Source of the DNA: Rhodospirillales bacterium
GTDB lineage: Bacteria > Pseudomonadota > Alphaproteobacteria > Reyranellales > Reyranellaceae
Length of the DNA stretch: 50,524 bases
Reading direction: 5' to 3'
Assembly: GCA_009377525.1 (NCBI GenBank)
Contig: WHTW01000031.1
Span: 9,664 to 60,187, forward strand
The notes under the pieces are model-generated. The model ran no database searches and was not told the origin of the DNA. It saw only the letters and a list, made by a program, of their open reading frames with translations. Below are positions 1 to 9,264 of the stretch, piece by piece; positions within the stretch are counted from its first letter, which is position 1; each line of letters starts with the position of its first letter. Made by a program: the position numbers and the translations under genes.

Positions 1-475
1 GCGGTGCATGCACTGCCGTCAGCGGTGCGAGGATTTTCCGGCATTTCCGCCGTTTCCGCCCGACCCTCTTGTGACGCCTTGAGATCGCACCCCCTATCGG
101 TTGGGCCGCCTTGCGGGTTCGGACAGTTACGCTGGTTCCGCTACCGCAATCGCCCTCGTCGGAGAGCCGGAGCGGCACGCCCGTCCCGACCGGATGCAGG
201 CGGCCGGACGGGCCGCGCGGTGTCCGCCACCCGGCCTTTTGGTCTCGGATCGACGATGCATAGAGCGGCAACGCGGGGAAGCAATGCAACAGGCCGATCT
301 TATAACTCAAGTGTGCTCATGTCAAGAACTGAGATTATGATCCGCCCGTTTCGTTTTCGCGACTTTTTGGGCTCCGTAGAGGGCCCCATCTGGCGGGTCG
401 TCCGGGCGACGACACCACTGCTTGTGTCGCCGAGCCCGAGTGCCAGCGATGCTTTCAAGCCAACCCGGCGCCCCG
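1..475 (-). repeat. Dispersed repeat, copy 1, with internal promoter
   Basis: This stretch is closely similar by eye to 10868-11279. The best-matching parts are 1-60 and about 180-470; the middle (65-180) is longer and more diverged than in copy 2. Conserved blocks include GATGCATAGAGCG (255-267), CAACGCGGGGAAGCAA (270-285) and TTTCGTTTTCGCGACTTT (349-366). Both copies carry a sigma-70-type promoter on the minus strand at the same place. No reading frame is convincingly shared through the whole repeat, so I do not call a protein. Copy 1 starts at the window edge and may extend further left. From about 475 to 599, before the end of the transporter operon, I see nothing recognisable. Confidence 0.8.
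297..325 (-). promoter_or_regulatory. Sigma-70-type promoter inside repeat copy 1
   Basis: On the minus strand the -35 box is TTGACA (325-320), followed by a 17-bp spacer and the -10 box TAAGAT (302-297). Transcription would start near 290 and run leftward through the repeat. The same boxes and spacing occur in copy 2 (11134-11106), where the -10 is a perfect TATAAT, which supports selection on the promoter. Confidence 0.6.
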
Positions 476-599
476 ACAGGCGACAGCCCGCGCAACGTCT
501 TCATCACGATCCTCGTCCGGCCGCGCGATCTGTAAATCCTTGCGTGACTCACACTCCAACCCGTCAAAACCTCTGTGACAAGCTACAAGCTACCAGCGT

Positions 600-1625
600 C
601 TAGTCCATCCGGGCCGCGGGCTCTCCGCCCGCGTTCCGCAGCGGAAAGGCCACACCGCCGTCGTGCAGATGGCACGACGCGAAGTGGCCCGGCGTTACCT
701 CGCGCAGGGCCGGCACGTCGGTCTTGCAGCGCGGCATGGCGTAGGGGCAGCGGGCGTGGAAGTGGCAGCCGGGCGGCGGGTTGATCGGGCTCGGCACGTC
801 GCCGGTCAGGATCACGCGCTTGCGGCCGCGCGAGCTCGACTTGGGGATCGGCACGGCCGACAAGAGGGCCTCGGTGTAGGGATGCAACGGCATCTCGAAC
901 AGCGTGCGCTTGTCGGTCATCTCGACGATGCGGCCGAGATACATCACCGCCACGCGATGGCTGATGTGCTCGACCACGGCGAGGTCGTGGGCGACGAACA
1001 GGTAGGAGAGCTTGAACTCGTCCTGCAGCTCCATCAGCAGGTTGATGATCTGCGCCTGGATGGAGACGTCGAGCGCCGACACCGGCTCGTCGCCGACGAT
1101 CAGCTCGGGATTGAGCGCCAGCGCGCGGGCGATGCCGATGCGCTGGCGCTGGCCGCCGGAGAATTCGTGCGGATATGAATGCACCGCCTCGGGCCGCAAG
1201 CCGGCACGCTCGAACAGGGCGGCGACGCGCTCGCGGCGCTCGGCCGGCGTGCCGATATTGTGCACGATCAGCGGCTCGCCCACGATCTCGCCGGCCGTCA
1301 TGCGCGGGTTCAGCGAGGCGTAGGGATCCTGGTAGATCATCTGCATGCGCCGCCGGTACGGCAGCATGGCTTGGGCGTCGAGGCCGGTGATGTCCTCGCC
1401 GCCGACCTTGATGGTGCCGTCGGTCGGCTCGAGCAGCTTCAAGAGCGTGCGGCCGACCGTCGACTTGCCGCAGCCGCTCTCGCCCACCAGGCCCAGCGTC
1501 TCGCCGCGGCCGATCGAGAACGACACCCCGTCGACGGCATAGACGTGACCCGACACCTTCGAGAACACGCCCTTGTGGATCGGGAAGTGCTTCTTCAGGC
1601 CCTCGACCTCGAGCAACGCGGTCAT
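600..1625 (-). CDS. Peptide ABC transporter ATP-binding protein (DppF/OppF family)
   Basis: Second ATPase of a dipeptide/oligopeptide-type importer, acting on the cytoplasmic face with the adjacent ATPase. In 341 residues I see Walker [10 protein letters not shown] (48-56), the signature SGGQRQR (156-162), Walker B LIVGDEP (175-181) and the switch His in VAHD (211-214). The C-terminal extension has Cys287, Cys293, Cys300 and Cys318, spaced as in the oligopeptide-transporter C-terminal domain. The start is the ATG at 1625, which overlaps the stop of the upstream ATPase gene by 4 bp (ATGA), so translation is probably coupled. It is the last gene of the operon 6130-600. The exact substrate (peptide, glutathione, opine or nickel chelate) cannot be read from the ATPase. 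Confidence 0.93.
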   Translation of the reverse strand: MTALLEVEGLKKHFPIHKGVFSKVSGHVYAVDGVSFSIGRGETLGLVGESGCGKSTVGRTLLKLLEPTDGTIKVGGEDITGLDAQAMLPYRRRMQMIYQDPYASLNPRMTAGEIVGEPLIVHNIGTPAERRERVAALFERAGLRPEAVHSYPHEFSGGQRQRIGIARALALNPELIVGDEPVSALDVSIQAQIINLLMELQDEFKLSYLFVAHDLAVVEHISHRVAVMYLGRIVEMTDKRTLFEMPLHPYTEALLSAVPIPKSSSRGRKRVILTGDVPSPINPPPGCHFHARCPYAMPRCKTDVPALREVTPGHFASCHLHDGGVAFPLRNAGGEPAARMD

Positions 1626-2635
1626 GCGGCACCCGACATGCCGGCCATCACGCGGTCGGCATGCCAGCAGGCGATCCAGTGTTTGGGTCGGAGTTCCTCG
1701 AGCGGCGGTTGGCGGGCGCGGCACTGGTCGCTGGCCCAGGCGCAGCGCGGCGCGAAGCTGCAGCCCGGCGGCAGGTTGAACAGCGACGGCACCATGCCCT
1801 TGATCTCGTTCAGGCGGGCCCGCTTGGCGTCGCTGCGGGCGGCGGTGTCGAGATGGGGGATCGAGCCCAGCAGGCCCTTGGTGTAGGGGTGCCCGGGATT
1901 GTCGAACAGCTCGGCGGCGTCGGCCTCCTCGACCTTGCGGCCGGCATACATCACGACGACGCGGTCGGCGTTCTCGGCGACCACGCCCATGTCGTGGGTG
2001 ATCAGGATGATCGCCGTGCCGTACTTGTCCTGCAGCTCGCGCATCAGGTCGAGGATCTGCGCCTGGATGGTGACGTCGAGCGCCGTGGTCGGCTCGTCGG
2101 CGATCAGCACCTTGGGATTGCAGGCCAGCGCCATGGCGATCATGGCGCGCTGGCGCATGCCGCCGGAGAGCTGGTGCGGATATTCCTTGGCCCGCTGCGC
2201 CGGCTCGGGAATGCGCACCAGATCGAGCATCTCGATGGCGCGCTTGAAGGCCGCCTTGCGGTCCATGTCGCGGTGCAGGATCAGCGCTTCGGCGATCTGC
2301 TTGCCGATGGCCATCACCGGATTGAGCGACGCCATCGGCTCCTGGAAGATCATCGAGATCTCGTTGCCGCGCACGTCGCGCATCTCTTCCTCGCTGATCT
2401 TGAGCAGATCGCGACCGGCGAGCCTGACCGACCCGGAAACGATGCGGCCCGGCGGATCGGGGATCAGGCGCATCAGCGACAGCGCGGTCATGCTCTTGCC
2501 GCAGCCCGATTCGCCCACGATCGCCAGCGTCTCGCCCGAAGCAACGTGAAAATCCACGCCGTCGACGGCCTTCACGATACCCTGGCGGGTGTAGAACCAA
2601 GTGCCGAGAGCCTCGACCTCGAGGAGAGCGCTCAT
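1622..2635 (-). CDS. Peptide ABC transporter ATP-binding protein (DppD/OppD family)
   Basis: First ATPase of the importer. The 337-residue product has Walker [10 protein letters not shown] (41-49), the signature LSGGMRQR (156-163) and Walker B VLIADEP (176-182), followed by the typical Cys-containing C-terminal domain (GCSFAPRC region). Family members pair with a DppF-type ATPase to drive two DppB/DppC permeases. It lies 11 bp downstream of the DppC-type gene and overlaps the next ATPase by 4 bp, which indicates one transcript. Length and order match the family, and nothing looks damaged. Confidence 0.93.
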   Translation of the reverse strand: MSALLEVEALGTWFYTRQGIVKAVDGVDFHVASGETLAIVGESGCGKSMTALSLMRLIPDPPGRIVSGSVRLAGRDLLKISEEEMRDVRGNEISMIFQEPMASLNPVMAIGKQIAEALILHRDMDRKAAFKRAIEMLDLVRIPEPAQRAKEYPHQLSGGMRQRAMIAMALACNPKVLIADEPTTALDVTIQAQILDLMRELQDKYGTAIILITHDMGVVAENADRVVVMYAGRKVEEADAAELFDNPGHPYTKGLLGSIPHLDTAARSDAKRARLNEIKGMVPSLFNLPPGCSFAPRCAWASDQCRARQPPLEELRPKHWIACWHADRVMAGMSGAA

Positions 2636-2646
2636 CTACGCTGCAC

Positions 2647-3540
2647 TCATGTACGTTGACGGGGGTCGAGGACGTCGCGCATTGCATCGCCCAGCAGGTT
2701 GGTGCCGAACACGGTGAGACTGATGGCGACGCCGGGGAAGATCACCAGCCACGGCGCCGTCCGCACGTACTCGGCGGCCGATTCCGAAAGCATGCGACCC
2801 CACGATGGATAGGGCTCGGGAATACCGAGACCGAGAAACGACAGTGAAGCCTCGGTCAGGATGGCCGAGCCGAGTTGCGCCGTGCCCAGAATGATCAGCG
2901 GCGCCAACGTGTTGGGCAAGACGTGGCGCGCGGCGATGCGCAGCTCGCCCATGCCGACCGCCCGCGCCGCCTCGACGAAGGGCTGCTCGCGCAGCGAAAG
3001 CGTGCTCGAGCGCACGACGCGCGAGACATTGGGAATCAGCGCAACGGCAATGGCGATGATGGTGTTCTCCAGCGACGGACCGAGCGAGGCGGCCATGACC
3101 AGCGCCAACACCAGAAGCGGCAACGCCTGCAGGATGTCCATCAGGCGCTGGGTGACGAGATCAACCCAGCCGCCGATGTAGCCCGACATCAGGCCGATCG
3201 CCACGCCGAGCGCGCCGCCGAGCAGCGTGGCTCCAAGCCCGACGGTGAGCGAGATCCGCGCGCCGTGGACGATACGGCTGAACATGTCTCGCCCCATGAA
3301 GTCCGCGCCAAGCCAGTAAGAGAGGCTGGGCACGGCGAGAGAGGCGCGAGAGTTCGTCGACGTGGGATCGTACGGCGCGATGTAGTCGGCGAACACCGCG
3401 GTCAGGATGAACAGCAGCACGATGGCTGCACCGACCGCCCCGAGCGGATAGCGGCGCGCCAGAAACAGCATGCCGCTCCAGGAGCCCGAGACGTTGGCGC
3501 CGGCACGGGCAAGTTCTGCATCGTGGTCAATCAGGGCCAT
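2647..3540 (-). CDS. Peptide ABC transporter permease (DppC/OppC family)
   Basis: Inner-membrane permease of 297 residues. An N-terminal cytoplasmic tail is followed by a first membrane helix (about 34-52), the periplasmic DppC segment FADYIAPYDP, and the binding-protein-dependent permease domain. The EAA loop reads EAARAVGMGELRIAARHVLPN, shown here only as the key residues EAA...G...H.LPN near 190-210. It pairs with the DppB-type permease 7 bp upstream. The order SBP, DppB, DppC, DppD, DppF is canonical for family 5 peptide importers. Confidence 0.93.
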   Translation of the reverse strand: MALIDHDAELARAGANVSGSWSGMLFLARRYPLGAVGAAIVLLFILTAVFADYIAPYDPTSTNSRASLAVPSLSYWLGADFMGRDMFSRIVHGARISLTVGLGATLLGGALGVAIGLMSGYIGGWVDLVTQRLMDILQALPLLVLALVMAASLGPSLENTIIAIAVALIPNVSRVVRSSTLSLREQPFVEAARAVGMGELRIAARHVLPNTLAPLIILGTAQLGSAILTEASLSFLGLGIPEPYPSWGRMLSESAAEYVRTAPWLVIFPGVAISLTVFGTNLLGDAMRDVLDPRQRT

Positions 3541-3547
3541 GACCGGA

Positions 3548-4495
3548 TCAGTCCGCGTACTTGATGCGAGGGTCGAGCGCCATGTAGGCCATGTCGACCA
3601 GGAAGTTCACCATGACGGTGACGAAGGCGATCAGCATCACGATGTTCTGAACGATCGGATAGTCCCGCCACACGATCGCCTCGACGAGGAAGCGCGCGAC
3701 GCCGGGAATGTTGAACACCGTCTCGGTGACGATCAGTCCGCCGATCAGAAACGCCGCCTCGATACCAATGATTGTGACCACCGGCAGGAGAGCGTTGCGC
3801 AGCGCGTGCTGGTAGTTCACCGAGGTCTGCGAGGCGCCCTTGGACCGCGCGGTGCGGATGTAGTCCTGCCGCATCACCTCGAGCATGGACGAACGCGTGA
3901 GACGCATGATGAGCGCCGAGCTGCGGAATCCCACGGCCGCGGCCGGGACGCTCAGCAGCAGGAACTCATCGATAAAGCTACGCGGTTCGCTGGTGTACAT
4001 GGGAATCATGCCGAACCATTGAACCGACGCCATCAGGATCAGCAGGGCGAGCCAGAACGACGGCAGCGACAGGCCACTGAGACTGACGACACGCAGGAAA
4101 TAGTCGAGCCCGGTGTTCTGGCGCACCGCGCTGATGACGCCCAGTGGCACACCGAGGATCACCGAGTAGATCAATGCCAGCAGGGCGAGGTTGGCGCTGA
4201 CCGGAATGCGCGGCGCGATCTCCTCGATCGCCGGACGTTCGGAGACGTAGGCAAAGCCCAGGTCGCCGCGCGCCAGGCCGAAAATCCACTGCAGGTACTG
4301 GTCGATGATCGGCCGGTCGAGGCCCAGATCCTTGACGATCCTGGCCTTCTCGACGGGATCCACGATTCCCGCCGAGTCGACCAGGATGTCGGCAATGTTG
4401 CCCGGGACGAGGCGCAGCATGACGAAGATGAGCACCGACATTCCGAAGAGAGTCAGCACCATCAATAGTGCACGCTGCGTCAGGTACGAACCCAT
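3548..4495 (-). CDS. Peptide ABC transporter permease (DppB/OppB family)
   Basis: Inner-membrane permease of 315 residues starting at ATG 4495. It begins with the family-typical first helix (about 9-28) and the motif RLVPGN, then a large periplasmic loop and about five more helices. The EAA loop includes RTARSKGAS (about 215-223) and HALRNALLPV. It forms the translocation pore with DppC. It is 30 bp downstream of the binding-protein gene and 7 bp upstream of dppC-type, so it belongs to the same operon. Confidence 0.93.
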   Translation of the reverse strand: MGSYLTQRALLMVLTLFGMSVLIFVMLRLVPGNIADILVDSAGIVDPVEKARIVKDLGLDRPIIDQYLQWIFGLARGDLGFAYVSERPAIEEIAPRIPVSANLALLALIYSVILGVPLGVISAVRQNTGLDYFLRVVSLSGLSLPSFWLALLILMASVQWFGMIPMYTSEPRSFIDEFLLLSVPAAAVGFRSSALIMRLTRSSMLEVMRQDYIRTARSKGASQTSVNYQHALRNALLPVVTIIGIEAAFLIGGLIVTETVFNIPGVARFLVEAIVWRDYPIVQNIVMLIAFVTVMVNFLVDMAYMALDPRIKYAD

Positions 4496-4525
4496 CGGCG
4501 CCTCCGCCGGTCGGCAGACCGGCTG

Positions 4526-6130
4526 CTACTTGTCGAGCCAGACGCTCTCGAGACGCCAGCTGTTGTAGATGCTGTTGTGCTGCAGCACGAGATTCTTCAC
4601 CGCGGGTTGCCAGCACGTGTTGGCGATACCATGGAAAATGACCGGGCGGGCGCCGTCCTTGACCAGCAGACGCTCGATCTCTCCCACGATCTTCAGCCGC
4701 TTGGCGCGGTCGGCCTCGGCCGACTGCATGTCGATCAGCTCGTCGACCTTCGGGTTCTTGTAGCCGGTGTAGTTGCGCGACGACGTGCTGTGGAAGTTCT
4801 CGTAGAAATTCACGTCGGGATCGTCGACGCCGATGCCGGTGAGATTGAGGCCGACTGCGTAGTCCTTGCGCTGCACCTTGGTGTGCCACACCGTGGTATC
4901 GACCGCATCGAGCTCGCCATCGACGTAGATCTGCTTGAGCTGGTCGATCAGGATCACCGCGGGGTCGCGATAGATCGCGATGTTGCGGGTCGCTATCTTG
5001 ACCTTGAGAGGCTTGTCGGGTCCGTAACCCAGGCTCTTCATGATCGCCTGGGCCGCGGCCCGGTTCTTCGCGATGTCCTGCCCGTAGCCCGGCAAGGTCG
5101 CGAGCTCGTCAGGCGGCATGCCCCACTTGCCGGTCGGCGGCGGCAGCATGGCGGCGCCGATCAGGGCCTTGCCCTGCACCAGAACATCGTTGAACGGCTT
5201 GCGATCGATCGCAAGCACCAAGGCCTCGCGCAGCTTCGGATTGTCGAACGGCGGCGCGTCCCGGTTCACGATCAGGTTGGTGTTCACGTTGGTGGTGCGT
5301 GCCTCGCAGACCGCGTGCGGGGCCTGGCTCTTGACGTCCTGCAGCAACGGGAACGTGATGTCCGAATCGAACGTGAGGTCGAACTCGCCGGCGACGAAGC
5401 CCAGCACGCGGGTGCTGCGGTTCGGCACGATCTTCCAGTCGATCCCGTCCAGGTAGGGCAGGCCCTTCTTCCAGTAGTCGGGGTTGCGCACCAGCTTGAT
5501 CGACTCGCCGCGCTTGAAGGCGACGACCTTGAACGGTCCGGTGCCGATCGGCTTGGACCGCATTTCGCGGCCCGTCACGTGGCAGGCATAGACCGGCGAA
5601 TAGCCGGCGGCCAGCATCGGCAGGAACGACGATTGCGGCCGGCCGAGCGTGAAGGTCACCTCGCTGTCGGAGCCGACCGTCACCTCCTTGAGATTGCTGT
5701 ACCAGACCTTGCGCGGGTTCTTGCGGATCAGGTCCCTCTGCGCTTCAGCGGCCCTGCCGGTCAGCGCGTCCCAGGTGCACTTGACGTCCTTGGCGGAGAA
5801 CGGCTTGCCGTCGTGCCACTTCACGCCCTGCCTCAGCTTGAAGGTGAGCTTGGTCTTGTCGGCATTCCACGACCAGCTCTCGGCCAGATCGGGCACGATC
5901 TTGTCCGCCGAATTCAGCTTCTCCTTCGGATCGAACATCACGAGATTGTTGAATACCGACATGAACGGCATCACGGTCGAGATCGTCGCCTCCTCGTGGA
6001 TCGAGGCGCTGGGCGGGTTGTCGCGATGAGTCGCCCGCAACGTCCCTCCCTGCTTCTGGGCGAGCACCGGAGTCGCCACCGTCATCAAGGCCGCCAGACC
6101 ACCGACGACAACCGTCAGGCGTTTGATCAT
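4526..6130 (-). CDS. Periplasmic solute-binding protein, family 5 (peptide-type)
   Basis: First gene of the importer operon; captures the substrate in the periplasm. The ATG at 6130 is chosen because AGGGAGG lies about 8 bases upstream; an in-frame TTG at 6136 would add only two residues. The 534-residue product starts with a Sec signal peptide (positively charged MIKR, hydrophobic run, cleavage near TPVLAQ, about residue 24), then the family 5 core with segments such as DLAESW, LRQGVKWHDG and GTGPF. Family 5 proteins bind di/oligopeptides, glutathione, opines, nickel chelates or glycosides, and the sequence does not tell which. A small hairpin GCGCC/GGCGC (6154-6169) lies in the leader. Confidence 0.92.
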   Translation of the reverse strand: MIKRLTVVVGGLAALMTVATPVLAQKQGGTLRATHRDNPPSASIHEEATISTVMPFMSVFNNLVMFDPKEKLNSADKIVPDLAESWSWNADKTKLTFKLRQGVKWHDGKPFSAKDVKCTWDALTGRAAEAQRDLIRKNPRKVWYSNLKEVTVGSDSEVTFTLGRPQSSFLPMLAAGYSPVYACHVTGREMRSKPIGTGPFKVVAFKRGESIKLVRNPDYWKKGLPYLDGIDWKIVPNRSTRVLGFVAGEFDLTFDSDITFPLLQDVKSQAPHAVCEARTTNVNTNLIVNRDAPPFDNPKLREALVLAIDRKPFNDVLVQGKALIGAAMLPPPTGKWGMPPDELATLPGYGQDIAKNRAAAQAIMKSLGYGPDKPLKVKIATRNIAIYRDPAVILIDQLKQIYVDGELDAVDTTVWHTKVQRKDYAVGLNLTGIGVDDPDVNFYENFHSTSSRNYTGYKNPKVDELIDMQSAEADRAKRLKIVGEIERLLVKDGARPVIFHGIANTCWQPAVKNLVLQHNSIYNSWRLESVWLDK

Positions 6131-6218
6131 TCTCAATCCTCCCTAGTCCGCGCCACTACCGGCGCGTTGTTCTTCCCCGTTGCCAGGAAGCTAGCACATC
6201 GTGTGCACCGGCCAAGGC

Positions 6219-6608
6219 CTAATGCGACGATCTGGTCGGGGCACCCTTGAGCTCGATCTGGTTTCCTTCCGGATCATGGAAATAGACCGACGGACCGTCG
6301 CCCTCCGCACCGTAGCGCTCGACGGTTTCGCCGACCGGTATGCCAAATGGCGCGAGGCGCGTGACGATGGCGTCACGGTCGAACGGTTCCACACGAAAGC
6401 AGAGATGATCCATGTTCGCGGCGTCCTGCGGGCGGTCGGCCGCGATCAGGTCGAGCAACGAGGCACCGGCGCGCATCTGCACTAGGCTGATGCGGTCGAG
6501 CTTGCGCTCGACATGGAGGCCGAGCGCCTGCTCGTAGAAGCGGACCATGCCAGGCAGGTCGCGGCAGCGCAGCACGACATGGTCGATTCGTTCGACATGG
6601 AAGGTCAT
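6219..6608 (-). CDS. VOC/glyoxalase-fold protein
   Basis: A 129-residue protein of the vicinal oxygen chelate superfamily. It has the beta-alpha-beta opening (VERIDHVVLRCRDL), the helix MVRFYEQALGL and the C-terminal metal/substrate strand YFHDPEGNQIELKG. Candidate metal ligands are His10, His70 in DHLCFRVE and Glu in the final strand, but assignment is by pattern only. Members include glyoxalase I, fosfomycin-resistance and dioxygenase-like enzymes; no specific function is assigned. The start at ATG 6608 matches the domain boundary. It is divergent from the HpcH/HpaI aldolase gene (39 bp apart), so the two may share a regulatory region. Confidence 0.85.
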   Translation of the reverse strand: MTFHVERIDHVVLRCRDLPGMVRFYEQALGLHVERKLDRISLVQMRAGASLLDLIAADRPQDAANMDHLCFRVEPFDRDAIVTRLAPFGIPVGETVERYGAEGDGPSVYFHDPEGNQIELKGAPTRSSH

Positions 6609-6647
6609 GGTGTCTAGCCTATCGCAAAAGCAGCCTGAGGGGGAAAC

Positions 6648-7451
6648 ATGGCTTTTGCAGTCAACGCCGCCAAGGCGCGGCTCAAGAGAAACCAGCTCGC
6701 CGTCGGCATCGGGGTGCGGCTGGTCCGCAATATCGACATCATCAAGGTGATGAAGGCGGCGGGCTTCGACTGGCTGTTCCTCGACCTCGAGCACGGCTCC
6801 ATGTCGATCGAGACGGCTTGCGAAGTGGCGACGGCGGCGCAGGATTCGGGCATCGCACCCATCGTGCGCGTGCCCTACGGCGAGCTCGCCATGGCGACGC
6901 GCGTGCTCGACGGCGGGGCGCTGGGCATCGTCATCCCCCATGTCGACACCGCCGAGGAAGCACGCGAGATCGCCGACCGGCTGCGCTATCCGCCGCTCGG
7001 CCATCGCTCGGTGGGCGGCGGACAGGCGCAGTTCGACTATGCGCCCATGAAGCTCGGCGACATGACCAGGCGCAGCAACGACAACATATTGATCACCGTC
7101 ATGATCGAGACGCCCAAGGCGGTGCGCAACGCCGAGGCGATCGCGGCCGTGCCGGGCATCGACTGCCTGCTGGTGGGATCGAGCGACCTGTCGATGGAGA
7201 TAGGCATCCCCGGCGAGAACGGCCATCCCAAGATCCAGGAAGCGGTCGACAAGGTCATCGCCGCCTGCAAGCAGCACCGCAAGTTTCCCGGCATGGGCGG
7301 CGCCTACAGCGAGGAGCTGCTGCAGCTCTATATCGGCAAGGGCATGAAGCTGCTGCTGGCCGGCAACGACCTGCCGATGCTCACCAACGCGGCGCGCGCG
7401 CACCAGGCGAAGGTGCGGGCGATGGTCAAGGTGCGGGGGAAGAAGAAATAG
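6648..7451 (+). CDS. HpcH/HpaI aldolase/citrate lyase family protein
   Basis: Cytoplasmic class II pyruvate-type aldolase of 267 residues. The sequence shows DLEHG (46-50, with the catalytic His49), RVP (74-76, substrate-binding Arg), metal ligand Glu154 in IETPKA and metal ligand Asp180 in VGSSD. Relatives such as HpaI and 2-dehydro-3-deoxyglucarate aldolase cleave 4-hydroxy-2-oxo acids to pyruvate or oxaloacetate plus an aldehyde. The start is set by the strong ribosome site GAGGGGGA just before ATG 6648. It is immediately followed by a perfect 64-bp palindrome that probably ends transcription from both sides. Confidence 0.9.
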   Translation: MAFAVNAAKARLKRNQLAVGIGVRLVRNIDIIKVMKAAGFDWLFLDLEHGSMSIETACEVATAAQDSGIAPIVRVPYGELAMATRVLDGGALGIVIPHVDTAEEAREIADRLRYPPLGHRSVGGGQAQFDYAPMKLGDMTRRSNDNILITVMIETPKAVRNAEAIAAVPGIDCLLVGSSDLSMEIGIPGENGHPKIQEAVDKVIAACKQHRKFPGMGGAYSEELLQLYIGKGMKLLLAGNDLPMLTNAARAHQAKVRAMVKVRGKKK

Positions 7452-7454
7452 CTC

Positions 7455-7518
7455 TTCCGGACCGCGCGCGTCCCGCGCGCTCATGATCATGAGCGCGCGG
7501 GACGCGCGCGGTCCGGAA
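7455..7518. repeat. Perfect 64-bp palindrome (nested palindrome family, copy 1)
   Basis: Two 32-base arms meet without a loop: TTCCGGACCGCGCGCG... and its exact reverse complement, with TCATGATCATGA at the centre. Each arm also contains a smaller self-complementary unit (GCGCGCG-TCC-CGCGCGC). It sits 3 bp after one stop codon and 3 bp before the other, between convergent genes. Related elements are at 16731-16790, 31077-31134 and 46556-46622. There is no T-run, so classical termination is possible but not proven. Confidence 0.92.
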
Positions 7519-7521
7519 AAC

Positions 7522-9174
7522 TCAGCGCTTCCCTTCGATCTCGATCTCGATCAGGTGCGGCTTGCCGGACTTGAAGGCGGTCGCCACCGCCTTCTGGATG
7601 TCCTCGGCCTTGGTGACGTGCGTGCCGGAGACGCCCATGCCCCTGGCGAGGTCGACGAAGCTCAGCACGGGGCCGCTCAGGTCCATGTGCATGTAGGGCT
7701 TGTTCGACTTGACGTCGAAACGGGCGCGGTAGGCGTCGATGTTGTGCTTCAGCACGCGGTACTCGCGATTGGCCAGGATCACGAACACGATCGGCAGGTC
7801 GTGGTGCGCCGCCGTCCATAGCGCCTGGATGGAATACATCGACGAACCATCGCCCGAGAGGCAGAGGATCGGCCGGCCAGGCTCGGCCACCGCCACGCCG
7901 AGCGCCCCCGCCACGCCCTGGCCGATGCCGCCGCCGCGGCCGCTGTAGTAGTCGCCCGGGCTTGAGAAGCTGAAGGTCTTGAACAGGTCGAGGTTGGCCG
8001 TGATGGTCTCGTCGACCACGACCACATTGTCGGGCGAGGCCGCGCGCAGCTCGGCCATGACGCGCGGCATGGAGGTCGGTGTCCGTGACCACGCCTTCTC
8101 GACGCGGGCCTTCTGGGCGACGTCCTCGGCCTGCTTCTGCGCCCGGAACGCATCCTGGCGCGCGCGGGCCGCCGTGCCGTTGATGCCAGTGGTCGTCTGC
8201 CACAGCGCCTCGAGGGAAGCGTCGACGTCGGCGATCACGCCGGCATCGACCGCGAAGTTGTAGGCCATGCGTGGTGGCGCGGCTTCGATCTGCAGCACCT
8301 TGCAGCCCGGCGGGAATGGCGAACCGGGGCCGTACCAGACTTCCTCGAAGAACGGGCCGCCGACCAGCAGCACGAGATCGTTCCCGGCGAACTGCTTGGC
8401 CACGCCGGGCGCATCGAAGGCGAGCGTGCCGCGATAGGCAGGATTGTCCGTCGGAAAGCTGTTGCGGCCGCGCAGGCCCTCGAACCACACCGAGGCGCCG
8501 ATGCGCTCGACCAGCTTCGCCAGCGTCTTGGCCGCACCGGCGCGGGCGACGTCATCGCCGGCCACGATGGTCGGGTTCTTCGCGGCGATGATCAGCCGGG
8601 ACATCGCCTCGATTCCGGCGGGGTCGGGGCGGCTGGCGGTGAAGACCTGTGCGGGCCTGCCGGCCGGCACCTTGGTCTCCTGCTCCATGACGTTGATGGG
8701 CAGCGCCACGAACACCGGCCCGGCCGGCGCGTCGTTGGCGATCTTGAAGGCGCGCTGCAGGATCGGGCCGAGCTCGTCGGCGCTCTCGACCTGCACGCTC
8801 CACTTGGTGACCGGTGCGGCCATCGCCGCGAGGTCGTGGCCCAGCACGGGATCACGGAGCCGGATGCGCGTGTCCTGCTGGCCCGCCGTCACCACCATGG
8901 GCGAGTTGTTCTTGAGCGCGCTGTAGATCATGCCGATGCCGTTGCCCAGCCCCGGCGCCACGTGCAGGTTGACGAAGGCGGTCTTGCCGCTCGCCTGGGC
9001 GTAGAAGTTGGCGGCACCGACGGCGACACCTTCATGCAGATGGACGATGTACTTGAGCTGCGGATAGTCGTGCAGCGAATCGAGCAGCGGGCTCTCGGTG
9101 GTGCCGGGATTGCCGAAGATGCGATCGACGCCGTGGGCCAGAAGCGTCTCCATTAACACCTGACGACCGCGCAT
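7522..9174 (-). CDS. Thiamine-diphosphate enzyme, benzoylformate decarboxylase-like
   Basis: A 550-residue three-domain ThDP enzyme. The N-terminal domain has GNPGTTES (21-28), the cofactor-activating Glu48 in HLHEG and His71 in NLHVAPG, which aligns with the active-site His70 of benzoylformate decarboxylase. The C-terminal cofactor motif begins LSGDGS (about 430) and ends about 30 residues later at the Asn of LANREY. Benzoylformate decarboxylase removes CO2 from 2-oxo acids, but relatives with this layout act on other substrates, so the substrate is open. The start at ATG 9174 follows AAAGGACGGAGC; the frame stays open far upstream only because of the divergent gene. It is divergent (90 bp) from a GMC oxidoreductase, hinting at a shared alcohol/oxo-acid pathway. 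Confidence 0.88.
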   Translation of the reverse strand: MRGRQVLMETLLAHGVDRIFGNPGTTESPLLDSLHDYPQLKYIVHLHEGVAVGAANFYAQASGKTAFVNLHVAPGLGNGIGMIYSALKNNSPMVVTAGQQDTRIRLRDPVLGHDLAAMAAPVTKWSVQVESADELGPILQRAFKIANDAPAGPVFVALPINVMEQETKVPAGRPAQVFTASRPDPAGIEAMSRLIIAAKNPTIVAGDDVARAGAAKTLAKLVERIGASVWFEGLRGRNSFPTDNPAYRGTLAFDAPGVAKQFAGNDLVLLVGGPFFEEVWYGPGSPFPPGCKVLQIEAAPPRMAYNFAVDAGVIADVDASLEALWQTTTGINGTAARARQDAFRAQKQAEDVAQKARVEKAWSRTPTSMPRVMAELRAASPDNVVVVDETITANLDLFKTFSFSSPGDYYSGRGGGIGQGVAGALGVAVAEPGRPILCLSGDGSSMYSIQALWTAAHHDLPIVFVILANREYRVLKHNIDAYRARFDVKSNKPYMHMDLSGPVLSFVDLARGMGVSGTHVTKAEDIQKAVATAFKSGKPHLIEIEIEGKR

Positions 9175-9264
9175 TGCTCCGTCCTTTCCATAGGCTTGCT
9201 TGGTATGGGAAAGCGATGGAGGTTGTCGAGCGATATTGGGAGAGAACGCCATGAGAGCGTTGCC

